Assembly (NCBI GenBank): GCA_900316585.1
Contig: ONDM01000003.1
Coordinates: forward strand, 1-64,000
Direction of reading: 5' to 3'
Source: an uncultured Prevotellaceae bacterium
Lineage (GTDB): Bacteria > Bacteroidota > Bacteroidia > Bacteroidales > Bacteroidaceae
Length of the DNA stretch: 64,000 bases
The translations under genes were made by a program, and so were the position numbers. Positions 34,261-43,511 of the stretch are shown one piece after another; the stretch's first letter is position 1, and every line of letters begins with the position of its first letter. The notes below the pieces were generated by a model, which was given only the letters and a program-made list of their open reading frames with translations, did no database searches and was not told the origin of the DNA.

Positions 34261-35019
34261 ATGAAGTTTGTTTCGTGGAATGTGAATGGTTTACGTGCAT
34301 GCTATACCAAGGGATACTTTGAAAAAGCTTTCAATGAACTGGATGCTGATTTCTTTTGTTTGCAGGAAACCAAAATGCAGGAAGGACAATTGGATCTTTC
34401 ATTTGTGGGTTATCAGTCTTATTGGAATTCAGCTGAAAAGAAGGGTTATTCTGGTACTGCCATATTTACCAGGCATCAGCCTTTGTCTGTAACTTATGGA
34501 ATAGGGGTGGATATGCATGACCACGAAGGACGCGTGATTACCATGGAGATGGAGAACTTCTATTTAGTCAACTGCTATACTCCAAATTCTCAGGATGAGC
34601 TTAGACGTCTAGATTATCGTATGGTGTGGGAGGATGATTTCCGTTCATATCTAAAAAAGTTGGAAGAGAAGAAACCTGTCATTGTATGTGGCGACTTGAA
34701 TGTGGCTCATAAGGAAATAGACATTAAAAATGCAAAAGCCAATCGTAGGAATGCAGGGTTTACAGATGAGGAACGTGAAAAAATGACAGTCCTGCTTGAT
34801 AGTGGGATGACTGATACATTCCGTTATTTCTATCCAAATCTAGAAGGGGTCTATTCCTGGTGGTCATATCGTTTTAAAGCTCGTGAGAAAAATGCTGGAT
34901 GGCGTATTGATTATTTCTTGACATCCAAGTGTTTGGATGATAAATTAAGGGCGGCTTCTATTCATAATGAATTTTACGGTTCTGACCATTGTCCTGTGGA
35001 ATTGGATATAGAGATTTAG
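34261..35019 (+). CDS. xth: Exodeoxyribonuclease III / AP endonuclease
   Basis: The 252-residue enzyme repairs abasic sites and 3' blocks. Family motifs are present: MKFVSWNVNGLRA at the N terminus, FCLQETKMQ (metal-binding Glu), YTPNSQ, VVCGDLNVAHKEIDIKN (catalytic Asp and Asn), GWRIDYFLTS and the final GSDHCPVELDI (catalytic His with Asp). Length is as expected. Its stop overlaps the stop of comEC on the other strand by 4 bp. Confidence 0.96.
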   Translation: MKFVSWNVNGLRACYTKGYFEKAFNELDADFFCLQETKMQEGQLDLSFVGYQSYWNSAEKKGYSGTAIFTRHQPLSVTYGIGVDMHDHEGRVITMEMENFYLVNCYTPNSQDELRRLDYRMVWEDDFRSYLKKLEEKKPVIVCGDLNVAHKEIDIKNAKANRRNAGFTDEEREKMTVLLDSGMTDTFRYFYPNLEGVYSWWSYRFKAREKNAGWRIDYFLTSKCLDDKLRAASIHNEFYGSDHCPVELDIEI

Positions 35020-36629
35020 AATCCAGTTAACATACAAAGAAGTAAGCAAATGATGCTTATTTGTAATTGAATTATACTTTTGGAATCCTTTTTATGAAGG
35101 TATTTTAAGAGTGCTATGATTGTAATGTACCCTAAAATCAATGCTCCCTCATTAAAGTCGTAGAATTTAATTTGTGAGCCAGGAAGGTGCTGTATGAAGT
35201 TGATGATTAATTGTTGTATATGGACTATATAAGTCAGCATTATACTTAATAAATGGGATAAAATAGGTATTTCTCCTAATATTATTATAGAAATAGAGAA
35301 ATACATGATAAGTGGGGTAAACAGTAAACTGATTACTAAATTCGTCAATAGAAAATATACAGGGAACGTTCCAAAGTACCAAAGTGATAGAGGAAGTACT
35401 GCTAGTTGTGCGCTGATACAGATATTTGCCCCTTCTTGAATGAAAGAAGGGATATATTTTTTTTTCTTGAAGTAAGGCATGAATAGTAGAATGCCAGCTA
35501 CAGCTGCAAATGAAAGTTGGAATCCTATGTCTATTAAAAAGATAGGGTGAATGATGAGAAGGATAATTGCAGCCAAAGCCCAACGATCCATAGCCATGGT
35601 TCTTTGTCCCTTGAAGGGATTTAAGAGAAAGAGACTTAGCATCAATCCGGCACGAATGGCAGAGACAGGTAATCCTACAATAAAGATGAAAGACCATGTC
35701 CCTGTAAATGTGATAATATTTCGGATCCAACTTGGGCACCAATAGGTCAACCATCCCAAAAGTAAGACTATGAAAGAAATGTGCATACCACTAAGTGCTA
35801 AGATATGGCTTATCCCCGTTTCTGTATAAGCTTCTTTTTGTTCTATGGTAAGGTCTGTTTTGTCTCCCAGTAGCATGGCATGAATTATTGCACGGGTCTC
35901 TATATCTGACATGACATCGTCAATTCTAGATATTAATTTTTCTCTTATTCTTATGGCCTGAATTTGTATTTTCACATGGAGAGGTAACTTGAAACTATGG
36001 CACAGCCTCCAGTACTTACTGCTGACATAACCAGTCATAGTGATACCTTTTGTTTTCAAGTAATTTACATAACTGAAGTCTTCTGATAGATTAGTGGGTG
36101 TTTTCAGCCTTGTTTCCAATTCCAGATAGTCTCCAGGTTGTAAAAGAGCACTCAAGCTGTCCTTTTGGATGTAAAGAAGAAGCTTCTGAGAATTTTCCTC
36201 GGACCTGACTACACAACTATAAGTTTTTGGCTTGTCCGAAGGTGCTTCCAGTAAGACAACACGAAGTTGTTGATATACATCATCGGGATAAAATGGTTCT
36301 AATCTGTTCATGGCTATTTCGCCCCATATTGAACCTATTAGGAACATAAACAGAAAGAGAAATTGAATGTATAGTTCACGGAGTGTGCGTGCAATAGGCT
36401 TCATTTTTTTGTGACAGATTATTACACCTATCATCGTAACGGATAAACATACAAGTAGAATAGATTCCCATTGCTGAAGCCAAGAGGAGAAACATAAACC
36501 GAATCCAATACCGGCAGTAAGTGGTTGCACGAGAAAAAGCAGGGGAGACTGTTTGCCTGCAGGAAGACTGTTGTGCAAGAGCTGAAATTGTTGGTGCAAA
36601 GGTAATGAAAAGATATGAATTATCCACAT
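35016..36629 (-). CDS. ComEC/Rec2-family membrane protein
   Basis: ComEC forms the inner-membrane DNA channel in natural transformation. The start at 36629 (MWIIHIFSLPLHQQF) gives 537 residues; an upstream TTG is possible. The N-terminal DUF4131-like region has three membrane helices, and the competence domain has about seven more with GDKTDLTIEQKEAYTETGISHILALSGMHISF, the core ComEC motif. The beta-lactamase-like C-terminal domain found in longer forms is missing, as in many Bacteroidota members. Transformation in the host is not shown by this gene alone. Confidence 0.88.
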   Translation of the reverse strand: MWIIHIFSLPLHQQFQLLHNSLPAGKQSPLLFLVQPLTAGIGFGLCFSSWLQQWESILLVCLSVTMIGVIICHKKMKPIARTLRELYIQFLFLFMFLIGSIWGEIAMNRLEPFYPDDVYQQLRVVLLEAPSDKPKTYSCVVRSEENSQKLLLYIQKDSLSALLQPGDYLELETRLKTPTNLSEDFSYVNYLKTKGITMTGYVSSKYWRLCHSFKLPLHVKIQIQAIRIREKLISRIDDVMSDIETRAIIHAMLLGDKTDLTIEQKEAYTETGISHILALSGMHISFIVLLLGWLTYWCPSWIRNIITFTGTWSFIFIVGLPVSAIRAGLMLSLFLLNPFKGQRTMAMDRWALAAIILLIIHPIFLIDIGFQLSFAAVAGILLFMPYFKKKKYIPSFIQEGANICISAQLAVLPLSLWYFGTFPVYFLLTNLVISLLFTPLIMYFSISIIILGEIPILSHLLSIMLTYIVHIQQLIINFIQHLPGSQIKFYDFNEGALILGYITIIALLKYLHKKDSKSIIQLQISIICLLLCMLTGF

Positions 36630-36666
36630 ATCTTTCAAATTGTTTTCAAATCCAAGCAAAAAGTAT

Positions 36667-36674
36667 TAACTTTG
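36667..36674 (+). promoter_or_regulatory. Candidate alanine symporter promoter
   Basis: TAACTTTG matches TAnnTTTG and lies 28 bp before the ATG at 36703. A TTG lies 24 bp further up, longer than usual. Confidence 0.45.
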
Positions 36675-36702
36675 CGCAAAAATTACGATTTAAGTTTCAT
36701 AT

Positions 36703-38064
36703 ATGAATGAAATACAAGCTATAGCTGATGCAGTAAGCAGTTTCCTTTGGGGATGGCCAATGATGATACTATTATTGGGTACGCATATTTTCCTGACTTT
36801 TCGACTTCGAGTTCCTCAACTCAAAATTTTTAAGGCCATAAAACTTTCTTTCATTAAAGATCCTGATTCAGGGGGTGATGTAAGTCAGTTTGCAGCCTTG
36901 GCTACTTCATTGGCTGCTACTATTGGAACTGGTAACATCGTGGGTGTAGCTACAGCTGTAGCTTTAGGTGGCCCTGGAGCTATTTTCTGGTGTTGGCTGA
37001 CAGGTGTTTTTGGTATTGCCACAAAATATGCAGAAGGTTTGTTGGCCGTTAAATATCGAGAGAAAACTAGCGATGGTACCATGCTTGGTGGCCCTATGTA
37101 TGCGTTGGAAAAAGGACTTCATATGAAATGGCTTGCTGTGTGCTTTTGCGTTTTCACCATGATTGCCTCTTTGGGAATAGGTAGCACCGTTCAAAGCAAT
37201 TCTGTTTCAACTACATTGTTTGAAGCTTATAATATACCTTTATGGGTTTCAGGAACGCTTTTCTCTTTCGGCCTTTTCCTTGTTGTTGTTTTTGGGGTGA
37301 AAGGAATAGCGAAAGTATGTTCCATGATAGTTCCTTTCATGGCCGTGTTCTATGTATTGGGTTGTATTTATATTCTTTTTGTCAATTCTGCCTATGTATG
37401 GCCTGCAATAAAGTTGATTGTTGTGTCTGCTTTTGATCCATCAGCAGTTGGAGGTGGTTTCGTGGGTGGTTCAGTAATGATGGCTGCTCGTTATGGTATG
37501 GCTCGAGGTCTGTTTTCCAATGAGTCAGGATTAGGTTCGGCTCCCATTGTAGCTGCTGCTGCCAAGACTCGTAATGCAGTGCGTCAAGCACTTGTTTCTT
37601 CTACTGGTACATTTTGGGATACTGTCATTATTTGCGCCTTAACTGGTATAGTTTTGATTAGTTGTGTACTCTCTGGTAATCTGAGTTATGATAATGGTGC
37701 TTCATTGACCAAGCACGCATTTGCATTGATTCCTGTAGTGGGCACACCTATTTTGGTATTAGGCATGGTCTTCTTTGCTTTTACCACATCTTTGGGGTGG
37801 AGTTACTATTCAGAAAGAGCGTATGAGTACCTTTTTGGGAAGAAGAATCTGATGGGTTTTCGTATTTTTTATTGCCTTACTTGTTTTGCAGGTGCGGTGG
37901 CTAATTTGGCCTTGGTTTGGAGTTTTGCAGATTCAGCAAATGCTTTGATGGCTATACCTAACTTGATTTCTCTTCTTTTCCTCTCAGGGGTAGTGGTAAA
38001 AGATACCCGCAGGTATTTATGGAATGAAAGGCTGGATGAACATGACACGGAAATCCATCACTAA
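36703..38064 (+). CDS. Alanine or glycine:cation symporter (AGCS family)
   Basis: This 453-residue transporter is a Na+/alanine symporter (AGCS, LeuT-fold). It has about eleven helices; the family motif region FAALATSLAATIGTGNIVGVATAVALGGPGA near residues 63-93 forms helix 1 with the substrate site. The EYLFGKKNLMGFRIFYCLTCFAGAV region and the FSNESGLGSAPIVAAAAKT motif near 266 are also typical. It likely takes up alanine or glycine with Na+ or H+. Its last codon overlaps the convergent DUF4230 gene by 4 bp. Confidence 0.93.
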   Translation: MNEIQAIADAVSSFLWGWPMMILLLGTHIFLTFRLRVPQLKIFKAIKLSFIKDPDSGGDVSQFAALATSLAATIGTGNIVGVATAVALGGPGAIFWCWLTGVFGIATKYAEGLLAVKYREKTSDGTMLGGPMYALEKGLHMKWLAVCFCVFTMIASLGIGSTVQSNSVSTTLFEAYNIPLWVSGTLFSFGLFLVVVFGVKGIAKVCSMIVPFMAVFYVLGCIYILFVNSAYVWPAIKLIVVSAFDPSAVGGGFVGGSVMMAARYGMARGLFSNESGLGSAPIVAAAAKTRNAVRQALVSSTGTFWDTVIICALTGIVLISCVLSGNLSYDNGASLTKHAFALIPVVGTPILVLGMVFFAFTTSLGWSYYSERAYEYLFGKKNLMGFRIFYCLTCFAGAVANLALVWSFADSANALMAIPNLISLLFLSGVVVKDTRRYLWNERLDEHDTEIHH

Positions 38065-38747
38065 ATAATCTCCAATTCCTCTGTAGAATCAATATGATTG
38101 TTAGGAGGAGGGAGAAGGTGATTGATTTTTTTCCCAAATGAAATTTCTACCTCTTTGAATCCAAATGATTGTATAAATCGGGTGATTTCATGTTCAGCAT
38201 TTTCTTGGGCTGTTTTTAGATTCTGAGATGTGTTGTTGCGCTTAAGCATCTGTCTGCGTGCCTTATTATACATTTTTTTGAGAGTTTGGCTGTCCCATTC
38301 ACCGACCTCATAGAAAGTCCGAGTTTTTGCTTCGTTAATGAAATCATCATCCATCAGCCTGATGCTAGGTAAAGCCAATTTAGCAGTGTCACCACTGACA
38401 GTGAACCAATCTGTTCCTTTCACTTCATTCATATCAATGCCAAAGCGCATATTACAAACATAAATTCTGGAGAGAGCATCATCACTTCCGAAAAAGTGTC
38501 TGCGTGTGGTGTCAACAATCTCTTCAGATTCCACACTGAGGAATACCCATTGTCCAATGTCTTCTATACTGCGTATTTCTTCAGGGGATATATATATTGC
38601 ATTTTCAGGATTTGAACTTTCAATATCGAGAATTGGACCATTACAGCTCTTCATCCATACCACGATTAAGGCGATAAGGAGCAGAATAAGGAATAGTACC
38701 CACTTCCATCCGGAGCTCTTATTTGTTTGTTGTTGTATTGGATTCAT
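38061..38747 (-). CDS. DUF4230-like membrane protein
   Basis: The 228-residue protein has one N-terminal membrane helix (KWVLFLILLLIALIVVW at about 15-31) and a soluble domain of beta strands and helices (LGQWVFLSVE, RRHFFGSDDALSRIYVCNMRFG). This resembles DUF4230, a family often present in tandem in Bacteroidota. It lies 3 bp after its paralogue at 38751. The outer part would face the periplasm. No function is known to me. Confidence 0.72.
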   Translation of the reverse strand: MNPIQQQTNKSSGWKWVLFLILLLIALIVVWMKSCNGPILDIESSNPENAIYISPEEIRSIEDIGQWVFLSVESEEIVDTTRRHFFGSDDALSRIYVCNMRFGIDMNEVKGTDWFTVSGDTAKLALPSIRLMDDDFINEAKTRTFYEVGEWDSQTLKKMYNKARRQMLKRNNTSQNLKTAQENAEHEITRFIQSFGFKEVEISFGKKINHLLPPPNNHIDSTEELEII

Positions 38748-38750
38748 GGG

Positions 38751-39512
38751 TCATTCTCTTTTAGATTCAATTGGGGTAGCATAGTTGGAGTCAACAAGTC
38801 TACTTAAGTCTGTGGCATCGAATCTTTCTTTACTGAAAGTGATACGAATGTTTTCCTCCTTATATCCCATATGGGTAAGCATGGGAACAATGGTGCGTGT
38901 AGCACTAAGCTTGGCATTTTCCAATATATCGGTTTCCAGAATATTTTCTGTAATGGATTTTAATCCCTTACGATGCAATTGTTCCTGTTCTTTTGCTGTG
39001 TAGTTACTACTGATAAAGGAGTTATGAGTGAGTGTGTTGTCATGGTCAACCATGGTCGAGGTAACTTCCACATGAGGATCAGGCAACGTGATAAGGATAT
39101 GCTCACCGTCTGTCTTAATGCTTTTTTCACTGAAGGTTCCTAAATCCACATAAGCTTTTAAAGTGGCATCCATAGGAATAGCGATATGCCGATCAGTTAG
39201 GGGAATACCAATTTTGAATCCACCCATTTTTAGCACTTTCTGATCTTCGTGAGTGATGATCTTATGTATTTTATATTCTGTGGTATAGAGTCTGGAGCAA
39301 TTTTGAATTCTGAAGATGAGTTTTTCCATTTCATCTCCTAATTTAACATCTTCTGTCTTGACAGAATTCTCTACAAGAGTACCTTCGGTCTCACAACTTC
39401 GAATCAAGAAGAGCAGAAGTCCTAGGAATAACAGGATAAGAAAGGTAAGACCAAGAGCTTTCTTGTTCTTTTTGATTTGCTCAAAAATAGCTTTATAGTT
39501 GGTTTTATCCAT
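38751..39512 (-). CDS. DUF4230-like membrane protein, paralogue of neighbour
   Basis: The 253-residue protein has one N-terminal helix (LGLTFLILLFLGLLLFLIRSC at about 21-41) and a DUF4230 domain with EMEKLIFRIQNCSRLYTTEYKIHKIITHEDQ and a repeat pattern shared with the 228-residue protein (LPDPHVEVTS, ERFDATDLS). The two form a two-gene unit with a 3-bp gap. A candidate TAATTTTG box at 39541-39534 lies 22 bp upstream on the minus strand. Confidence 0.75.
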   Translation of the reverse strand: MDKTNYKAIFEQIKKNKKALGLTFLILLFLGLLLFLIRSCETEGTLVENSVKTEDVKLGDEMEKLIFRIQNCSRLYTTEYKIHKIITHEDQKVLKMGGFKIGIPLTDRHIAIPMDATLKAYVDLGTFSEKSIKTDGEHILITLPDPHVEVTSTMVDHDNTLTHNSFISSNYTAKEQEQLHRKGLKSITENILETDILENAKLSATRTIVPMLTHMGYKEENIRITFSKERFDATDLSRLVDSNYATPIESKRE

Positions 39513-39533
39513 ATATATTCTGTATTTCTAGTG

Positions 39534-39541
39534 CAAAATTA
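39534..39541 (-). promoter_or_regulatory. Candidate DUF4230 operon promoter, -7 box
   Basis: Minus-strand TAATTTTG matches TAnnTTTG and lies 22 bp before the start at 39512. No TTTG lies at the expected distance on that strand. Confidence 0.5.
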
Positions 39542-39581
39542 GTCAGTATAAAGGAGAAAATGAATTTTTTACTTAAATTAA

Positions 39582-39704
39582 TTTGTTTTTTCAAGATTTT
39601 TTTATCAATTTTGCATCAGTTTTCATAAGCATAAAAGTATAGTTGAGTTTTTAGTTTTCTCACTAAGAGTCCACACGTTGTGAAACGAGTGGACTTTATT
39701 TTTG
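39582..39704 (+). ncRNA. Candidate small RNA between DUF4230 and DUF4738-like genes
   Basis: TTTG at 39582-39585 and CAATTTTG at 39606-39613 are 20 bp apart, one base short of a full match to the Bacteroides promoter consensus. A hairpin follows: AGTCCAC (39668-39674) pairs with GTGGACT (39689-39695), then TTATTTTTG. A transcript from about 39620 to 39703 would be about 84 nt. No convincing ORF lies within it. Alternatively it is the leader of the gene starting at 39754, attenuated by the hairpin. Confidence 0.45.
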
Positions 39705-39753
39705 TATATATCGATATTTTTTGTTTACTTTGCATCATTCTTATAAATCGGAT

Positions 39754-40374
39754 ATGAAAGCAAAAATATGTGTTTTCTCAGTCTTAGCTCTTGGCCTTTT
39801 CCTTTCTGGTTGCAAGAATTCTCCTAAGACAGATGAGGAATTGGAAAATGAGCTGTCCATTGAGGATATAGTAGATGCAGACTTGAGTGGTGAACAACGT
39901 TCTCAAGAGCAGTTAATGCGTGATACGGTTAGAGTGGATGGGATATTGTATACTTATGAAATCCACAGAGTTTCCAGTGATGAGTTGCCTCAAGTTCGTG
40001 GTGATTATTCTCATAATGCCATCTTTTTTGATAATACAGCTAGTCTGCGTGTGAAGCGTGGTGAAACGGTCATTTACAGCAATACTTTCACAAAAAATAG
40101 CTTCTCTAATTTCATTGAGCCAGAAATGTTGAAGAATTCCATTTTAGAGGGCTTGGTGTTTGACCATATAATAGAAGGTGGAATTCAGTTTGCAGCAGCT
40201 GTGGGTTATCCTCAAGATGATGAAATGTTTGTTCCTTTACGGATTAAAGTAATGGCTAATGGTGATGTCAAAATTGATAAGGACCCAATGAATGATACGG
40301 CCAGTGATGCCGATTTGGATACAGAAAATACAGAACTTAAAGAGAAAGCGAATACAGAAGATGCAGGAGTTTAA
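39754..40374 (+). CDS. DUF4738-like lipoprotein
   Basis: The 206-residue protein has a lipoprotein signal (MKAKICVFSVLALGLFLSGC, lipobox SGC at about 20). After it come acidic and beta-rich segments (DTVRVDGILYTYEIHRVSSDE, RGDYSHNAIFFDNTASLRVKRG, IIEGGIQFAAAVGYPQDDEMFVPLRIKV) that resemble DUF4738. The start at 39754 fits the signal better than the frame start at 39721. A terminator hairpin overlaps its stop codon (40360-40390). It is monocistronic; function unknown. Confidence 0.72.
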   Translation: MKAKICVFSVLALGLFLSGCKNSPKTDEELENELSIEDIVDADLSGEQRSQEQLMRDTVRVDGILYTYEIHRVSSDELPQVRGDYSHNAIFFDNTASLRVKRGETVIYSNTFTKNSFSNFIEPEMLKNSILEGLVFDHIIEGGIQFAAAVGYPQDDEMFVPLRIKVMANGDVKIDKDPMNDTASDADLDTENTELKEKANTEDAGV

Positions 40375-40390
40375 TCCTGCATCTTTTCTT
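40360..40390 (+). terminator. Terminator overlapping the stop codon
   Basis: GATGCAGGA (40360-40368) and TCCTGCATC (40375-40383) form a 9-bp stem whose loop contains the stop codon, followed by TTTTCTTTT. It directly precedes the convergent HAD gene, which ends at 40391. Confidence 0.88.
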
Positions 40391-41122
40391 TTATTGTTGT
40401 AAGCATTTACGGAGCGCCTCCCAATGGTCTGCAAGTTCCTGCATGGAGTGAAAAAGCAGATCAGCACCGGAATCAATAAGAATTCTATCTTCTAAAGGAC
40501 CAGTATTGACAGCTACAGTGAAGAAGCCCGCGTTAGAGGCTGATTCTATTCCTAAGGGTGCATTTTCTATTACTATACCCTCATATAGCTCTAGGTTTCC
40601 TTTTCTTTTTCCAATTAAATAAGGTTCGGGATTAGGCTTGCCATATTTTACATCATATGCAGTGACCATCAGTTCTGGCACAAATGTGTTGGGAAAATGC
40701 AGATTAAGTCTGTTGATGAGTGTTTTTTGTGCACTTCCAGTGACTAATATAGGAGTTACATGATCAGTTTTCAGCTTATTCAGTAAATCCATTGCACCAG
40801 GCATAGGCTCAACATCATGTAGAGAGTTGAAAATATCTGACTTTATTTTGTAAATCTGCTCCTTTTCTTCTTCTGTTGCATCTCGATTAAGTTCACGTTG
40901 AGTTACGATATTGATAGTTCCTGATCCTGTTCGCCCTTCGTGCATGTAAGCTTCAGATTTTGGGAAATGAAATCCCATTTTTGTCATAGCAATGTGCCAA
41001 GCTTCTGAATGGTTCTTCATGGAATCAAAGAGAACGCCATCCATATCGAAAAGCACGGCTTTGAGGTGCATGCCCTCAAAGCCGTGTCGATTCAAATATT
41101 TATCTCTTTCTTTTTCAAACAT
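40391..41122 (-). CDS. HAD-family phosphatase, beta-phosphoglucomutase-like
   Basis: The 243-residue enzyme has HAD motif I FDMDGVLFDS near residue 24, motif II VTGSAQK near 129, motif III Lys in YGKPNPEPYL near 165, and the acidic end IVIENAPLGIESASNAGF. A helical cap sits between I and II, placing it in the PGMB/phosphatase branch. Substrate is not certain. It starts 8 bp after pgi, so sugar phosphate metabolism is likely. ATG at 41122 gives a short N-terminal extension; a second ATG at 41071 would start at MHLKAVLFD. Confidence 0.85.
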   Translation of the reverse strand: MFEKERDKYLNRHGFEGMHLKAVLFDMDGVLFDSMKNHSEAWHIAMTKMGFHFPKSEAYMHEGRTGSGTINIVTQRELNRDATEEEKEQIYKIKSDIFNSLHDVEPMPGAMDLLNKLKTDHVTPILVTGSAQKTLINRLNLHFPNTFVPELMVTAYDVKYGKPNPEPYLIGKRKGNLELYEGIVIENAPLGIESASNAGFFTVAVNTGPLEDRILIDSGADLLFHSMQELADHWEALRKCLQQ

Positions 41123-41130
41123 GGATATTA

Positions 41131-42477
41131 TTACTTCAGACGAGCCTGAATAGCCTCAGATTCCTTCTCATAGCCTGGCTTGTTAAGCAGGGCAAACATG
41201 TTTTTCTTGTATGCTTCCACACCAGGCTGGTTGAATGCATTGATACCTAACAACTGGCAGTGTATACCACAAGCTTTCTCAAAGAAATAAATCAGTTGTC
41301 CCAGATTGTACTCATCTAGGCGAGGAATGCTGACGCGCATGTTAGGAACACCACCATCAACGTGAGCTAACTGAGTACCCAATTCTGCCATCTTGTTCAC
41401 TTCGTCAACACGCTTTCCTGCTAGGAAATTCAGACCATCCAGATTTTCTGCATCTGATGGGACACGAAGTTCATGTTCTGGCTTTTCAATAGAAATAACA
41501 GTCTCGAAGATATTACGTTCGCCTTCTTGAATCCACTGGCCCATTGAATGAAGGTCGGTAGAGAAGTCAACAGCTGCAGGGAATACACCTTTCAAATCTT
41601 TTCCTTCAGACTCTCCGTAAAGTTGTTTCCACCACTCCATAATAAAATGAAGTTTTGGCTGGAAGTTAACTAAGATTTCTATTTTCTTTCCAGACTCATA
41701 CAGTGCATAACGGGTAGCTGCATATACTGCAGATGGATTTTCCTCAAATGGAACCTCTGCACTTGTTGCAGCTTCCATGTCTGCTGCACCTGCCACCAGC
41801 TGTTCAATGTCGAATCCTGCTACAGCAATAGGGAGTAAGCCTACTGGTGTCAAAACAGAGTAGCGTCCACCTACGTTGTCAGGAATGACGAATGTTTTGT
41901 ATCCTTCTTTAGTAGCTGTAACACGTGCTGCACCTTTTTTCGCATCTGTAACTGCTACGATAACTTTCTTTGCCACTTCTTTACCACGCTGGTCTTCGCA
42001 TTGCTTCTTTAAAAGACGGAATGCCAATGCGGTTTCAGTAGTAGTACCACTCTTTGAAATGTTGATGACACCAAATTTCTTGGTTTTCAAGAAGTCAGTC
42101 AGCTCTGCCAGATAATCCTCACCAATGTTGTTGCCTGCATAAAGAACAATCGGATTCTTTCCGTCATTAACCAACTGAGAAAAGCTGTTGCTCAATGCTT
42201 CAATGACAGCACGTGCACCAAGATAGCTGCCGCCGATTCCAGCAACGATAACTACCTCACAGTTTTCACGCAAAACTTCTGCTGTTGCTTTGATTTCAGC
42301 CAGAAATTCTGAAGTGATAGAAGAAGGTAGGTGTAACCATCCAAGGAAGTCACTTCCTGGGCATGTGCCATTTTCCATGGATTCTATTGCAGCCTTGGTT
42401 GCAGGAGCAAATGAGGCTACCTTACCAGCAGCCAGAAATTGTGCTGCTTTACTAACGTTTAAAACGAAATTTCCCAT
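41131..42477 (-). CDS. pgi: Glucose-6-phosphate isomerase
   Basis: PGI interconverts glucose-6-phosphate and fructose-6-phosphate. The 448-residue protein is the short form found in Bacteroidota and Firmicutes. Motifs include [17 protein letters not shown] near residue 79, [20 protein letters not shown] near 138, the P-GI signature [17 protein letters not shown] near 198, and the C-terminal catalytic Lys region [13 protein letters not shown]. It is third in the lysS-gpsA-pgi-HAD run, 24 bp after gpsA. Confidence 0.95.
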   Translation of the reverse strand: MGNFVLNVSKAAQFLAAGKVASFAPATKAAIESMENGTCPGSDFLGWLHLPSSITSEFLAEIKATAEVLRENCEVVIVAGIGGSYLGARAVIEALSNSFSQLVNDGKNPIVLYAGNNIGEDYLAELTDFLKTKKFGVINISKSGTTTETALAFRLLKKQCEDQRGKEVAKKVIVAVTDAKKGAARVTATKEGYKTFVIPDNVGGRYSVLTPVGLLPIAVAGFDIEQLVAGAADMEAATSAEVPFEENPSAVYAATRYALYESGKKIEILVNFQPKLHFIMEWWKQLYGESEGKDLKGVFPAAVDFSTDLHSMGQWIQEGERNIFETVISIEKPEHELRVPSDAENLDGLNFLAGKRVDEVNKMAELGTQLAHVDGGVPNMRVSIPRLDEYNLGQLIYFFEKACGIHCQLLGINAFNQPGVEAYKKNMFALLNKPGYEKESEAIQARLK

Positions 42478-42501
42478 TTTTTTACTTATACTGAATTTAA
42501 T

Positions 42502-43500
42502 TTATCTGAATGAATCGGTTAGTAACTTGATTTCTACCAGTGGAGAAATACGTTCGTAGAGGATATTGTAAACAGCATCTACGATAGGCATGTTTACATG
42601 GTAATAACGATTGATTTCCTTGATGCACTTTGTACCATAATAGCCTTCGGCAATCATCTCCATTTCTATTTGTGCACTCTTTACAGAATATCCTTTTCCA
42701 ATCATAGTACCAAAAACACGATTTCTGCTGAAGTTGGAATAACCGGTTACCATCAGGTCTCCCAAATAGACCGAATCTACAATGTTACGGTTCTCCATTG
42801 GGCTGATGGTGGAAAGGAACCTTGACATTTCCTGTGCAGCATTGGATATTAGGACAGCCTGGAAATTATCTCCGTAGTTTAGACCATTGCAGATACCAGC
42901 TGCAATAGCAAAGATATTCTTCAGTACAGAACTATATTCAATTCCTAGGATATCTGTACTGGTGGATGTCTTGATATAATGACTCCTTAAAATGTTAGAG
43001 AATATTTCTGCTTTTTCAATATCAGAGCAGCCCACAGTTAGATAGGAGAGACGTTCTAATGCCACTTCTTCTGCATGTGATGGTCCTCCAATGACTGCCA
43101 GATTCTCATCTGGCACATCAAACACTTTATGCAGGTATTCAGATACAGCCAAATTCTCATCAGGTACAATACCTTTAATGGCAGTTACTACAAACTTGTC
43201 ACGCAAGCTGACACGCAACTTCTTCAAGTGGCTCTTCACGTAGGGTGAAGGGGTTACCATAATCAGCGTATCTGACTTCTTCACAATTTCGTTGATGTCG
43301 GATGAAAAAGTAATCCTGTCCACATCAAAATGGACCATTGACAGATAAGCAGGGTTATGCCCCAGTCGCTTAAAATCCTCAATACGGTCGTCACGGCGGA
43401 TATACCAGTTGATGTGGTCAACTTTGTCCAGTACGATCTTTGCAATGGCAGTTGCCCAACTACCACCACCCAGAATTGCTATGGTTCCGCAGTTTTCCAT
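42502..43500 (-). CDS. gpsA: Glycerol-3-phosphate dehydrogenase [NAD(P)+]
   Basis: GpsA makes sn-glycerol-3-phosphate from dihydroxyacetone phosphate, the first step of phospholipid synthesis. The 332-residue protein has the NAD-binding AILGGGSWATAIAKI near residue 8, AIKGIVPDENLAVSEYLHKV, GGPSHAEEVALERLSYLT and the catalytic Lys region VLKNIFAIAAGICNGL. Length and motifs are normal. It lies 11 bp after lysS and 24 bp before pgi. Confidence 0.95.
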   Translation of the reverse strand: MENCGTIAILGGGSWATAIAKIVLDKVDHINWYIRRDDRIEDFKRLGHNPAYLSMVHFDVDRITFSSDINEIVKKSDTLIMVTPSPYVKSHLKKLRVSLRDKFVVTAIKGIVPDENLAVSEYLHKVFDVPDENLAVIGGPSHAEEVALERLSYLTVGCSDIEKAEIFSNILRSHYIKTSTSTDILGIEYSSVLKNIFAIAAGICNGLNYGDNFQAVLISNAAQEMSRFLSTISPMENRNIVDSVYLGDLMVTGYSNFSRNRVFGTMIGKGYSVKSAQIEMEMIAEGYYGTKCIKEINRYYHVNMPIVDAVYNILYERISPLVEIKLLTDSFR

Positions 43501-43511
43501 GAATAATAACT

